DNA of 64,000 bases, from positions 7,147,001-7,211,000 of the forward strand of contig NZ_BLPG01000001.1 of the NCBI RefSeq assembly GCF_011764445.1, given 5' to 3'. The notes beneath the pieces are model-generated. The model made no database searches, was not told the origin of the DNA, and saw nothing but the letters and a program-made list of their open reading frames with translations. Within the stretch, counting starts at the first letter, position 1. Every line of letters begins with the position of its first letter. Below, one piece after another: positions 18,637 through 26,166 of the stretch. Origin of the DNA: Phytohabitans rumicis. GTDB lineage: Bacteria; Actinomycetota; Actinomycetes; Mycobacteriales; Micromonosporaceae. The position numbers and the translations under genes were made by a program.

Positions 18637-19452
18637 TCAGTCGCGGCTGGCGCGGTTTTCCTTGGCCAGGAGTTCGCGGCGTTGGCGGGTGCGGTAGGAG
18701 TCGCCGGTGAGGGTGAGGACCTCGGCGTGGTGGACGAGTCGGTCGATCATGGCTGCGGCGACGACGTCGTCGGAGAAGGTCTCGCCCCAGCGGCCGAAGG
18801 GCAGGTTCGAGGTGACCATGATCGAGCCTTGTTCGTAGCGGGAGGCGACGAGTTGGAAGAACAGGTTGGCGGCGTCCTGGTCGAACGGGATGTAGCCGAC
18901 CTCATCGATGATGATCAGCTTGTAGCGGCGGATCTTCTTCAGCTCGGCCTCGAGGCGGTTGCCGCGGTGCGCCTCGGCGAGGCGGGTGATCCAGTTGCTG
19001 GCGGTGTCGAACAGCACCGAGTAGCCGGCCTGGGTGGCCTTGACGCCGAGTCCGATGGCCAGGTGGGTCTTGCCCAACCCGGGCGGCCCCAACAGGATCA
19101 CGTTCTCGGCTTTGGCGACGAAGGTGCTGGTGGCCAGGTGCGCGAGCAGGTCCCGGCGCAGTGAGGGCAGGTGGTCGAGGTTGAAGTCCTCCAGGGTCTT
19201 CACGGCCGGGAAGTGGGCGGTGCGGATGCGCATGACGGTGCCTTTGGACTCCCGGTCGGCGACCTGGCGTTGCAGCAGCGCGGCCAGGTATTCCTCGTGC
19301 GACCAGTTCTCGTCGCGGGCCTGGGCGGCGAGCTCTTCCCAGAACGCGCCGATGGTGGGCGTCTTGAGCACCCGGGTCAGGTAGGCGATCATCGACGGCA
19401 TCCCGTCCTTCGGCGGGGTGGCCGGGGGTTTGGCCTTGATGGCTGTGCTCAC
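18637..19452 (-). CDS. istB: IS21-family helper ATPase IstB (element A)
   Basis: 271 residues. An N-terminal domain (SMIAYLTRVLKTPTIGAFW) precedes an AAA+ ATPase: Walker A LLGPPGLGKTHLAIGLG, Walker B KLIIIDEVGYIPFDQDAANL, sensor MVTSNLPFGRWGE and arginine finger region AAMIDRLVHHAEVL. IstB assembles on target DNA, bends it and recruits the IstA transposase. The start overlaps the istA stop as ATGA (19449-19452). It ends about 50 bases from the IS edge. Confidence 0.92.
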   Translation of the reverse strand: MSTAIKAKPPATPPKDGMPSMIAYLTRVLKTPTIGAFWEELAAQARDENWSHEEYLAALLQRQVADRESKGTVMRIRTAHFPAVKTLEDFNLDHLPSLRRDLLAHLATSTFVAKAENVILLGPPGLGKTHLAIGLGVKATQAGYSVLFDTASNWITRLAEAHRGNRLEAELKKIRRYKLIIIDEVGYIPFDQDAANLFFQLVASRYEQGSIMVTSNLPFGRWGETFSDDVVAAAMIDRLVHHAEVLTLTGDSYRTRQRRELLAKENRASRD

Positions 19453-20717
19453 GCGTCACTCGCTTCCGTTGCTGGTGTGGTGGATGGGTTGAAGTCGACG
19501 CCGAACAGGGCGTCGTAGTCCGGCAGCGCCCGCAGCACGACGGCGTGGCCGTCGGCGTGGCGGCGGGTGGCTGCCTGACGGCTTTGCCGTTGCAGCGCCA
19601 GGGCTTGGCGCATCTGGGCGGCCAGGGCCCGGTGGGCCGGGTCGGTGACCAGGTCCTGCTTGGCCCACGAGCGCTGGTGCCGGGCGATCGTCTGCCCGTC
19701 GCAGACCACGCTCACCTCACCAGCGGTGGCGGTGACGTCGACGAGCTTGCCGATCATGCGTGGGTCGACCGAGTAGTCCACTGTGTCCACTCGCAGGTGG
19801 TAGTCGCGGCCGAGCCGGGTGCGGTAGGTCAGCCCGACCTGCGGGGCCAGCGGCGGCAGCGCCAGCATGGACCGGTAGTCGACCTCCAGCAGGTCCACCG
19901 GGCGGCCCTGGATCGACCGGACAGTGCGGGTGTTGGCCTTGGTCAGCCACTGGGCCAACTGGGCGTTGAAATCGTGCGGGGAGGCGAAGCTGCGCCCGGG
20001 CAGGAACGAGGTCTCCAGATAGCCGTTGGCCCGCTCCACCATGCCCTTGAACTCCGGATCCCGCGGCGGAGCCAACCTGATCTGCGTGGCCAGGGTGCCG
20101 GCGAACGCCGCCGCCGGCGTGCTGACCCGGCCGGTGCCGCCGATCGCCGACTCCCGGTCCCACAACAGCGTCCGGGTCACCCGGCCGACCCCACAGATCA
20201 GCGTCCACATCCCGGCCAGGATGTCCCCGGCCTGCCGGGACGGGATCATCGTCGCGGTCATGAACCGGGAGAACGCCAACGTCATCACCAGCACCGGCAG
20301 CACCCGCTCCTGCCCGGCGGCCACCGGGATCCGCGGCTCCGGGAACCACAGATCGCACTGCGTCAGCTGCCCCGGCTGGTAGATCACCCGATCCACCGGA
20401 TCGATCCCCACGTACTCCGGCCGGATCACCGCCAACCGCTTCCGCAACGGCGCCATCGAGTGCGGCCACCCGATCCGCTCCGCGATCACCGGCCCCGGCA
20501 TCTTCGGCCACTCGGCCAACAGCACCCGGATCCGCGGCTCATACGCATCCACAATCGACCCCCGCGAGACCCGCTCGTATGACGGCGGCCGGTCGCAGGA
20601 CAACGCCGCCCGGACCGTGTTCCGAGCCACCCCCAACCGCCGAGCGATCTCCTTGATAGGCACACCCTCCGCCCGATGCAGACGGCGGATCTCAGCCCAG
20701 TCCTCCACCTTGATCAC
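19449..20717 (-). CDS. istA: IS21-family transposase IstA (element A)
   Basis: 422 residues. N-terminal HTH (IKEIARRLGVARNTVRAAL), then a DDE integrase core with QLTQCDLWFPEPRIPV (first Asp), TLLWDRESAIGG (second Asp) and APPRDPEFKGMVERANGYLE (Glu). The C-terminal beta-barrel region includes YHLRVDTVDYSVDPRMIGK. Catalyses strand transfer of the element with IstB. Intact; no frameshift. Confidence 0.92.
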   Translation of the reverse strand: MIKVEDWAEIRRLHRAEGVPIKEIARRLGVARNTVRAALSCDRPPSYERVSRGSIVDAYEPRIRVLLAEWPKMPGPVIAERIGWPHSMAPLRKRLAVIRPEYVGIDPVDRVIYQPGQLTQCDLWFPEPRIPVAAGQERVLPVLVMTLAFSRFMTATMIPSRQAGDILAGMWTLICGVGRVTRTLLWDRESAIGGTGRVSTPAAAFAGTLATQIRLAPPRDPEFKGMVERANGYLETSFLPGRSFASPHDFNAQLAQWLTKANTRTVRSIQGRPVDLLEVDYRSMLALPPLAPQVGLTYRTRLGRDYHLRVDTVDYSVDPRMIGKLVDVTATAGEVSVVCDGQTIARHQRSWAKQDLVTDPAHRALAAQMRQALALQRQSRQAATRRHADGHAVVLRALPDYDALFGVDFNPSTTPATEASDA

Positions 20718-20770
20718 CCTCCAAGGCTCAGAGGGGTCAATTTTCAGAGATCACTGGGGGGTCATTTTTC

Positions 20771-20816
20771 AGAAAGCGGCGACAACCAGTCCGACCAGCC
20801 AGGAAGCACCACCCAC
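20771..20816 (-). pseudogene. N-terminal fragment of the IS-interrupted membrane protein gene
   Basis: Minus-strand GTG 20816 encodes VGGASWLVGLVVAAF before the IS21 A edge. The reading continues in frame with GALTLVGVVVGL at 18584, forming one long hydrophobic helix. A leaderless start is likely: TACGAT (-10) lies six bases upstream and CCGACA (-35) 18 bases before it. IS21 B sits in that -35 area. Confidence 0.45.
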
Positions 20817-21004
20817 GACGCGATCGTAGGTGAAAGTCTGACCAGATGTCGGCGATCTTGTAATTCCTCCATCTGACTGGGTTTCGATCACGTAATTCCC
20901 CCACCGTTCACGTAATTCCCCCAGGGGAGCACGTGCGTGGCGTCGGGGTCTGGTCCTCGCAGGAGATCAGTCTGCCTCCGTTCCCGGGTGGGGTGGAGGC
21001 GCCG

Positions 21005-22597
21005 ATGGCGAGGAGAAGCTTCTACGTGATCGACATAGTCGAGATCTTGGTCCACTGGCATGCGGGTCGGTCGCAGCACGAGCTGGCGGCCAGCCTCGCT
21101 GTGGATCGCAAGACGATCCGTAAGTACACGGCGCCGGCGATCGCGGCCGGGGTGGTGCCGGGTGGGCCGGCGCGATCGCAGGATGAGTGGGCGCAGCTGG
21201 TGCGGGGCTGGTTCCCGGAGTTGGTGGATACCCGGTTGCGGCAGGTGACCTGGCCGGCGATCGAGGTGCACCGGGACTATGTCGCCGGGCAACTTCAGGC
21301 GGGCGTGACCGCGGCGACGATCCATCAGCGGCTGCGTGACGAGCACGGGCTGGAGGCGTCGGTGGCCTCGTTTCGTCGGTGGGTGCGGGCGAACCTGCCG
21401 GAGGAGACCCGGCGGGCGCTGGTGCGGGTGCTGGGCGAGACCCCGCCTGCGGGGCATGAGGCGCAGGTCGACTACGGCCGGTTGGGGATGTGGACCGACC
21501 CGGGCACCGGTAAGCGGGTCACGGTGTGGGCGTTCGTGATGGTGCTGGCGCACTCGAGGCACATGTTCGTGCGTCCGGTGCTGCGGATGGACCAACGCGC
21601 GTGGACCGAGTCGCATGTGGAGGCGTTCCGGTTTTTCGGCGGTGTCCCGGAACGGATCGTGCCGGACAACCTGGCCACCGGGGTGGAGCGCGCGGATCTG
21701 TATGACCCGAAGCTGAACCGCTCGTATGCGGAGCTGGCCGAGCACTACGGCACCCTGATCGACCCGGCTCGGGCCCGAAAGCCCCGTGATAAGCCGAGGG
21801 TGGAACGGCCTATGCCGTATGTCCGCGACTCGCTGTGGCGTGGCCGGCAGTTCGACACGGTCGGGCAGATGCAGGCCGCGGCGGTGGACTGGTGCCTGAA
21901 GGTGGCCGGTCAGCGGGCCAGCCGACCCTTGGACGGGGCCGCGCCGGTGGCCGTGTTTCAAGCGGTCGAGGCGTCGGCGCTGGGGCCGTTGCCGGCGCGC
22001 CCGTTCGTGTTGGCGACGTGGTCGACCGGCAAGGTCGGCCCGGACATCCACGTCAAGGTCGGTAAGGCGTTGTACTCGGTGCCGTGGCGGCTGATCGGGC
22101 AGCGCCTGGATGCCCGCGAAACGTGGACCACCGTCCAGATGTTCCACAATGGACAATTGGTGGCCACGCACGGCCGTGCCAGCAAGGGCAAGCGCACCGA
22201 CACCTCGCACTACCCGCCGGAGAAGATCGCGTTCGCGATGCGGACCCCGACCTGGTGCCGGCGCCGAGCCGCCGAGATCGGACCCGCCTGCACCACGGTC
22301 ATCGCCTGCCTGCTGGAGGTCGGGGCGCTCTACCGGCTGCGCTCCGCCCAAGGTGTGCTCGGCCTAGCCGACAAGCACGGCCCCGGACGACTGGAAGCGG
22401 CGTGCGGCAAGGCGGTCGTGGCCGGTGACCCGTCCTACCGCACGATCAAAGGCATCCTGGCCGCCGGTGTGGAGACCGACCCGCCACCGCCACCAACCGG
22501 GGACGGCGGCGCCGCCGCGCACCTGCACGGCCCGGCCGCGCTGTTCGACAACGTCTACCCCCTGCCGGCCCGTGACGGCGACGAGGGAGCGGCCTGA
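21005..22597 (+). CDS. istA: IS21-family transposase IstA (element B)
   Basis: 530 residues from ATG 21005, with GGAGG nearby. HTH at the start (GRSQHELAASLAVDRKTIRK), then the DDE core: GHEAQVDYGRLGMWTDPGTG (Asp), GGVPERIVPDNLATGV (Asp) and ARKPRDKPRVERPMPYVRDS (Glu). Longer than IstA of element A and clearly a different IS21 subgroup. Stop overlaps the next ORF as ATGA-type (22597). Confidence 0.92.
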   Translation: MARRSFYVIDIVEILVHWHAGRSQHELAASLAVDRKTIRKYTAPAIAAGVVPGGPARSQDEWAQLVRGWFPELVDTRLRQVTWPAIEVHRDYVAGQLQAGVTAATIHQRLRDEHGLEASVASFRRWVRANLPEETRRALVRVLGETPPAGHEAQVDYGRLGMWTDPGTGKRVTVWAFVMVLAHSRHMFVRPVLRMDQRAWTESHVEAFRFFGGVPERIVPDNLATGVERADLYDPKLNRSYAELAEHYGTLIDPARARKPRDKPRVERPMPYVRDSLWRGRQFDTVGQMQAAAVDWCLKVAGQRASRPLDGAAPVAVFQAVEASALGPLPARPFVLATWSTGKVGPDIHVKVGKALYSVPWRLIGQRLDARETWTTVQMFHNGQLVATHGRASKGKRTDTSHYPPEKIAFAMRTPTWCRRRAAEIGPACTTVIACLLEVGALYRLRSAQGVLGLADKHGPGRLEAACGKAVVAGDPSYRTIKGILAAGVETDPPPPPTGDGGAAAHLHGPAALFDNVYPLPARDGDEGAA

Positions 22598-22788
22598 TGA
22601 GCTCTGATCTGGCCGCCTACCCGATCAGCCAACCCGGCACCGGCATCGACAGCCGGTTCACCATCGGCCTCGCCCTCGACGTCGCCGACGTCCTGGCCCA
22701 ACACGGCTACCCACCGATCACCACCGGCACCGATCTGCTGCGCGTGCAGCAGGCCCTGTTCACCCTCATCTACCAGGAGAACCGTTGA
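22597..22788 (+). CDS. Small accessory ORF between istA and istB (63 aa)
   Basis: ATG 22597 overlaps the istA stop, and the stop overlaps the TTG start of istB (TTGA). The peptide MSSDLAAYPISQPGTGIDS continues with a helical segment ALDVADVLAQHGYPPITTG and LLRVQQALFTLIYQENR. Codon use fits its neighbours, so it is probably translated. Its coupling position suggests a regulator of the IstA:IstB ratio or a small subunit; no family recognised. Confidence 0.65.
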   Translation: MSSDLAAYPISQPGTGIDSRFTIGLALDVADVLAQHGYPPITTGTDLLRVQQALFTLIYQENR

Positions 22789-23561
22789 CCGTCATCGACA
22801 CCGCCCTGCACGCCAGCCTCCGCGCGCTGAAACTGTCCGGCATGCTGGAAACCCTCGACGCCCGCCTGGTCCAAGCCCAAGCCGGCGAACTCGGGCACCT
22901 GGACTTCCTGCAGGTCCTCTGCCAAGACGAGATCACCCGCCGGGAGACCATGTCCATGCACCGCCGGCTGCGCCGCGCCCACTTCGACGAACAGGCCACC
23001 CTGGAAGGCTTCGACTTCGCAGCCAGCCCCAAGCTGCCCGCCGCGCAGATCCGCGACCTCGCGGCCCTCCGCTGGCTCCACAGCGGAGAATCAGTCCTCC
23101 TGCACGGCCCCGTCGGTATCGGGAAAACCCATGTCGCACAAGCCCTCGGACACCTGGCCATCCGCCAAGGCGCCGAGGTCCGCTTCTACAAGACCAGCCG
23201 CGTCCTGGCCCACCTCGCCGACGGCCACGCCGACCGCACCTGGCCCAAACGCCTCGGCGAACTCGCCCGACCCCACGTGCTGATCCTCGACGACTTCGCG
23301 ATGCGCGAGTACACCCCACAGCAAGCCGACGACCTCTACGAGCTCATCAGCGAACGAGCCCAAGCCGGCCGGTCGCTGATCACGACCTCCAACCGCAACC
23401 CGCCGGACTGGTATCCACTGTTCCCGAACCCCGTCGTCGCCGAGTCCCTACTCGACCGGCTCATCAACACCAGCCACCAGGTCTTCATGAACGGCCCCAG
23501 CTACCGGCCCAACAAACGCCCCGGACGCGCCGTCCCCCAGTCCACCACGAACGCGAAGTAA
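22785..23561 (+). CDS. istB: IS21-family helper ATPase IstB (element B)
   Basis: 258 residues from TTG 22785 (AGGAGA at 22775-22780). AAA+ ATPase with Walker A LLHGPVGIGKTHVAQALG, Walker B HVLILDDFAMREYTPQQADD, sensor LITTSNRNPPDWYPLF and arginine region ESLLDRLINTSHQV. Partner of the upstream IstA. Confidence 0.92.
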   Translation: MTVIDTALHASLRALKLSGMLETLDARLVQAQAGELGHLDFLQVLCQDEITRRETMSMHRRLRRAHFDEQATLEGFDFAASPKLPAAQIRDLAALRWLHSGESVLLHGPVGIGKTHVAQALGHLAIRQGAEVRFYKTSRVLAHLADGHADRTWPKRLGELARPHVLILDDFAMREYTPQQADDLYELISERAQAGRSLITTSNRNPPDWYPLFPNPVVAESLLDRLINTSHQVFMNGPSYRPNKRPGRAVPQSTTNAK

Positions 23562-23845
23562 CATCAGCTACGGGCCAGCCCTGGAGGAATTGCGTGACCG
23601 CAACCCCGGGGGAATTACTCGATCGCCCACAACCAGAGACGGTCGCATGCTCCAAGCGCGGTATCCGGAGAGTCTTGGATCGATCTCGCAGCCCTGGACG
23701 TCGACCCGAACGTGCCGTCCGAGAGACGTCATCGGAGACCTGTTTGTCGCCTGGCTGACATATGCGCCTCTTCGTCCAGGGCATGACGCTACCGTGGCCG
23801 TGGCCGTGTTGCGTGCCGGCCAAGTGGTCATCGGGAGGGCCGCAG

Positions 23846-24943
23846 TTGAGAAAGCGGCAGCGCTTACTGTTTGAACTGACAGCATCAATATTGAGCGGTG
23901 CGATCTTGGCGGCTGCAGCGGCAGTGGCGGCAACCTTGTCCCGTGCACGATGGCTGGAGGCGCCTGTCCCGCTGTGGTCTGTCGTTCTCGGCTCGACCAC
24001 TGCCGTAGTTCTCGCTATCTTCCTCATTCGGCTACGAGAACAGCGACCCAAGCGCATCCTCATCATGATACCGGCATTTGCTCAGAAACACTGGTTTGCC
24101 GAATTTCTCCAACGCGGTGTTCAGGCTCTCGAAAGCCAAGCTTACGACGCCGTCCTAAAACTTCCGCTTCACGATTTCAGCGGACAGGGGCAATTGCTGC
24201 AGTTGACCGCTGTTGCTCGCCGTCCCCGGGACTTCGTCGGTGCCTTTATCATAGCAGCCGAGCCCGACAGCATTAGTGGCGAGCTGCGTAGGCTTTGCTC
24301 CCGGGCCGGTTTTCCGGTAATCTTTGTCGACGTCATGCCTTTCGCTCGACCAGAAGATCTTCCTGCATGGTCCTGCTACGTCGGATCGGACCAGAATGAA
24401 ATCGGCGTAGCAGCAGCCCGCTATGTCGCAGACCAGATGGCCCAGCGCCAAAAAAGGCGACCGCGCGTGTTAGTGATCGGCAGCGCGGCGCAGGCAGAGA
24501 GGCAGAGGACGTTTGTCGCAGCGCTCAAGGACAAGCTTCCAGGTGCGGTAGTTGAGGTCAACGACCATGGAGCGTTCGTTCGAGACAGGTCACGCGAGAT
24601 AGCTGGCAGGTACTTGCGCAGCGCCCGACAGGAAGGGCGTCTGCTTGATGCGATCTTCTGTACGAACGACGAGATGGCTCTAGGTGCGCTCGATGCGCTA
24701 CACGAGGATGCCGTTTCAGAGGGCGTGCACTCCGATCTTATTGTGGTCGGCGTGGATGGGACTGATGAGGCGATGTCCGTCATCCGATCTGGCGGGACGC
24801 AATTCCGGGCGACCGTAGTCCAGGATTCCAGGCGGATTGCCGAGACTGCTACTGCCGTCCTCCTGCGGGCTCTCGAAGGCGAACGGCCCCAACCACGAAT
24901 CATCGTGCCCGTGAGTATCTATCCTCCCGGCCACAACGCATGA
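23846..24943 (+). CDS. Membrane-anchored periplasmic-binding-protein-fold sensor
   Basis: 365 residues from TTG 23846 (GGGAGG 7 bases upstream; in-frame upstream starts are unlikely). Two membrane helices near the N-terminus (about 8-28, LFELTASILSGAILAAAAAV, and 41-60, VPLWSVVLGSTTAVVLAIFL) are followed by a type I sugar-binding/LacI-core domain: RILIMIPAFAQKHWFAEFLQ, PVIFVDVMPFARPEDLPAW, DAIFCTNDEMALGALDAL, SDLIVVGVDGTDEAM. There is no HTH and no lipobox. With two helices the binding domain would face the cytoplasm, unlike transport-linked binding proteins. It reads divergently from the IS-broken gene in the same module. Confidence 0.7.
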   Translation: MRKRQRLLFELTASILSGAILAAAAAVAATLSRARWLEAPVPLWSVVLGSTTAVVLAIFLIRLREQRPKRILIMIPAFAQKHWFAEFLQRGVQALESQAYDAVLKLPLHDFSGQGQLLQLTAVARRPRDFVGAFIIAAEPDSISGELRRLCSRAGFPVIFVDVMPFARPEDLPAWSCYVGSDQNEIGVAAARYVADQMAQRQKRRPRVLVIGSAAQAERQRTFVAALKDKLPGAVVEVNDHGAFVRDRSREIAGRYLRSARQEGRLLDAIFCTNDEMALGALDALHEDAVSEGVHSDLIVVGVDGTDEAMSVIRSGGTQFRATVVQDSRRIAETATAVLLRALEGERPQPRIIVPVSIYPPGHNA

Positions 24944-25003
24944 CTGCGCATTCCGGCGAAATCCAGTGCTGCAAAGGCATTGACTCGATGAGGACCGCGC
25001 CGG

Positions 25004-25047
25004 TTTTTACTGGTGGAGTGCACCTATTTCGACCATGCGCTATTCCT
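25004..25047 (+). repeat. 43-44 bp direct repeat R, copy 3
   Basis: TTTTACTGGTGGAGTGCACC, then TATTTCGACCATGCGCTATT and CCTC. It lies 60 bases after the binding-protein-fold gene and overlaps the stop of a minus-strand C-terminal gene remnant. Same orientation as copies 1 and 2. Confidence 0.85.
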
Positions 25048-25255
25048 CCCACTGGCTTCGGTCGACCGTTAGGTGCTGGTTCAAGTCCGCAGCCGGCTGC
25101 CTGATCCGCGTCACGAACACGCGGGCGCCCTGGCCACGCTGGAGATCATGAGCCAACGGGGCGACCGTCGGAACTCCTGTTGCCGTGCCCTGCGGCTCCA
25201 CGCCCTGCAGGACCTGGGCCGGAGGCCCCAGCCCTGCCCGGGCCGGAGGCCGCTT
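25040..25255 (-). pseudogene. C-terminal remnant of an unknown gene, ending in repeat R
   Basis: A minus-strand reading just downstream of the EspR-like gene gives protein-like sequence (GTATGVPTVAPLAHDLQRGQ, then GARVFVTRIRQPAADLNQHL, TVDRSQWEE) and a TAG supplied by repeat copy 3. No start with a ribosome-binding site is visible. It may be the tail of the gene that once followed the regulator. Weak evidence. Confidence 0.25.
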
Positions 25256-25259
25256 TGGG

Positions 25260-25751
25260 CTACGGACCCGTGGCCTGTCGGCGGCTCTTGGTTGGGGGTG
25301 GCTTGCCCTCCAGCTGCTGGACTTGGTCGAGCATCGTGAGGACGAGCTTGAGGTGGGGCTCGGACAGCTCGCGGGCTCGTAAGGCGAGAGTGCGGATGTT
25401 GGGATCGCTGAGGGCCTCTTGAACATCTCGGGCGGTACGCAGGCGTTGGAGTTCCTCGGTGACCTTGGCGGTGTCGCCGTCGCCCAGCAAGTAGCCGGGG
25501 GGCACGCCGAAGAAGTCGGCGAGGGCGGTGACGGCCTTGATCGTGGGGTTGTCTCGGACGCCGGTCCTGAGGTGATTGATGTACTGGGCGGTGATGTGCC
25601 CGCCGGCGGCCTCGACCGCGTCCGCGACCTCTTGGAGCGTGTAGGGCCCGCGGTCCGCGGGGTGGATCGTGCGGAACAGGTAGTTCAGCCGGTCGGCGAG
25701 GGTGTTGAGGGCGGGTTCGCCGTCGTTGGTCGCGGGCCCGGTTGTGGCCAT
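25260..25751 (-). CDS. EspR-like XRE-family transcriptional regulator
   Basis: 163 residues from ATG 25751 (AGGGAG upstream). The order of motifs matches mycobacterial EspR and relatives: LADRLNYLFRTIHPADRGPY, LQEVADAVEAAGGHITAQYI, NHLRTGVRDNPTIKAVTALA, DFFGVPPGYLL, then a dimerisation region (LRTARDVQEALSDPNIRTLA, LRARELSEPHLKLVLTMLDQ). These are XRE proteins that bind DNA as dimers of dimers and bridge distant sites. Two perfect palindromes upstream (25768 and 25849) are likely its operators, so it probably represses itself and the Tad operon starting at 25947. Confidence 0.8.
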   Translation of the reverse strand: MATTGPATNDGEPALNTLADRLNYLFRTIHPADRGPYTLQEVADAVEAAGGHITAQYINHLRTGVRDNPTIKAVTALADFFGVPPGYLLGDGDTAKVTEELQRLRTARDVQEALSDPNIRTLALRARELSEPHLKLVLTMLDQVQQLEGKPPPTKSRRQATGP

Positions 25752-25767
25752 GCCGGCACTCCCTACG

Positions 25768-25782
25768 TCTACTGCTAGTAGA
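25768..25782. promoter_or_regulatory. Operator O1 of the EspR-like regulator
   Basis: TCTACTGCTAGTAGA, a perfect 6-3-6 inverted repeat, 17 bases upstream of the regulator start. The surrounding TACG...TA is also shared with O2. Confidence 0.7.
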
Positions 25783-25809
25783 TAACCATATCTGATCTTG
25801 GATAGCTAG

Positions 25810-25839
25810 TTGACAGCATGCAGTGGTTTGTGTTTATCT
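25810..25839 (+). promoter_or_regulatory. Promoter of the Tad-type operon
   Basis: TTGACA at 25810-25815, an 18-base spacer and TTATCT at 25834-25839. Transcription would begin about 25846, right at operator O2, as expected for a repressed promoter. Confidence 0.5.
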
Positions 25840-25848
25840 TCCCATACG

Positions 25849-25863
25849 TCTACTGGTAGTAGA
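25849..25863. promoter_or_regulatory. Operator O2 of the EspR-like regulator
   Basis: TCTACTGGTAGTAGA, the same perfect 6-3-6 palindrome as O1, 81 bases away (centre to centre), just downstream of the plus-strand promoter. The two sites could be bridged by the tetrameric regulator. Confidence 0.7.
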
Positions 25864-25946
25864 TAGGGGCGCGGCGCAGAGGCATCCGGTTGATTTCCGG
25901 TGGGCCTGCCGCGCGATCCGCACCTTGTGTGGCGGGAGGTTTGATC

Positions 25947-26166
25947 ATGACGTATCAATCTGCGAGCGCTCGTCGACACGAGCCCTCGTACGGCGCGGCC
26001 GGCCGCGCTGCGGCGGCCCGTGGCAGGGCTGGTGGCTATGCCCGGCACCGCCACGGCCGAGGCGGCGCTCCAGAACTGCCGAACGGACGGCTGGGACTGC
26101 ATGGTCGGCACCTGCAACCGGGGGCGAGGACCATGCGGGGACGGGTTTGGCGGGTGGTGGCAGTAG
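25947..26166 (+). CDS. Possible small secreted protein, reading frame uncertain
   Basis: ATG 25947 has an excellent ribosome-binding site (GGGAGG, 25934-25939), so a gene starts here. Read straight on, the frame becomes arginine-rich and runs through to 26681. A shift near 25960 would give a more natural product with a short hydrophobic segment (RRPVAGLVAMPGTATAEAAL) and four cysteines (NCRTDGWDCMVGTCNRGRGP) ending at TAG 26164. First gene of the Tad operon; identity unknown. Confidence 0.3.

Larger units (their letters stand above)
18585..20770 (-). mobile_element. IS21-family element A
   Basis: About 2.19 kb with istA and istB on the minus strand. Each end carries two copies of the motif GAAAATTGACCCC or a close variant (left 18585 and 18612; right, inverted, about 20737 and 20757), the multiple terminal repeats typical of IS21. 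The ends match over 12-15 bases. No target duplication is evident. It splits a small membrane-protein gene. Confidence 0.8.
20858..23619 (+). mobile_element. IS21-family element B with 5-bp target duplication
   Basis: About 2.76 kb. It is flanked by CGATC on both sides (20853-20857 and 23620-23624), the target-site duplication. The left end holds three copies of GTAATTCCYCC (20860, about 20894, about 20914), and the right end two inverted copies (about 23583 and 23608). It contains istA, a 63-codon ORF and istB. It landed only about 40 bases upstream of the start of the gene already cut by element A. Confidence 0.88.

Noticed and set aside
18575-20790. A target-site duplication for IS21 element A
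   Set aside because: No matching 4-8 base words were found at the proposed ends; the exact ends may be off by a few bases or the duplication lost.
25068-25083. GGTTCAAGTCC resembles a tRNA T-loop next to repeat copy 3
   Set aside because: The flanking bases do not form a T stem and no acceptor, D or anticodon arm can be built; not a tRNA or tRNA-derived attachment site.
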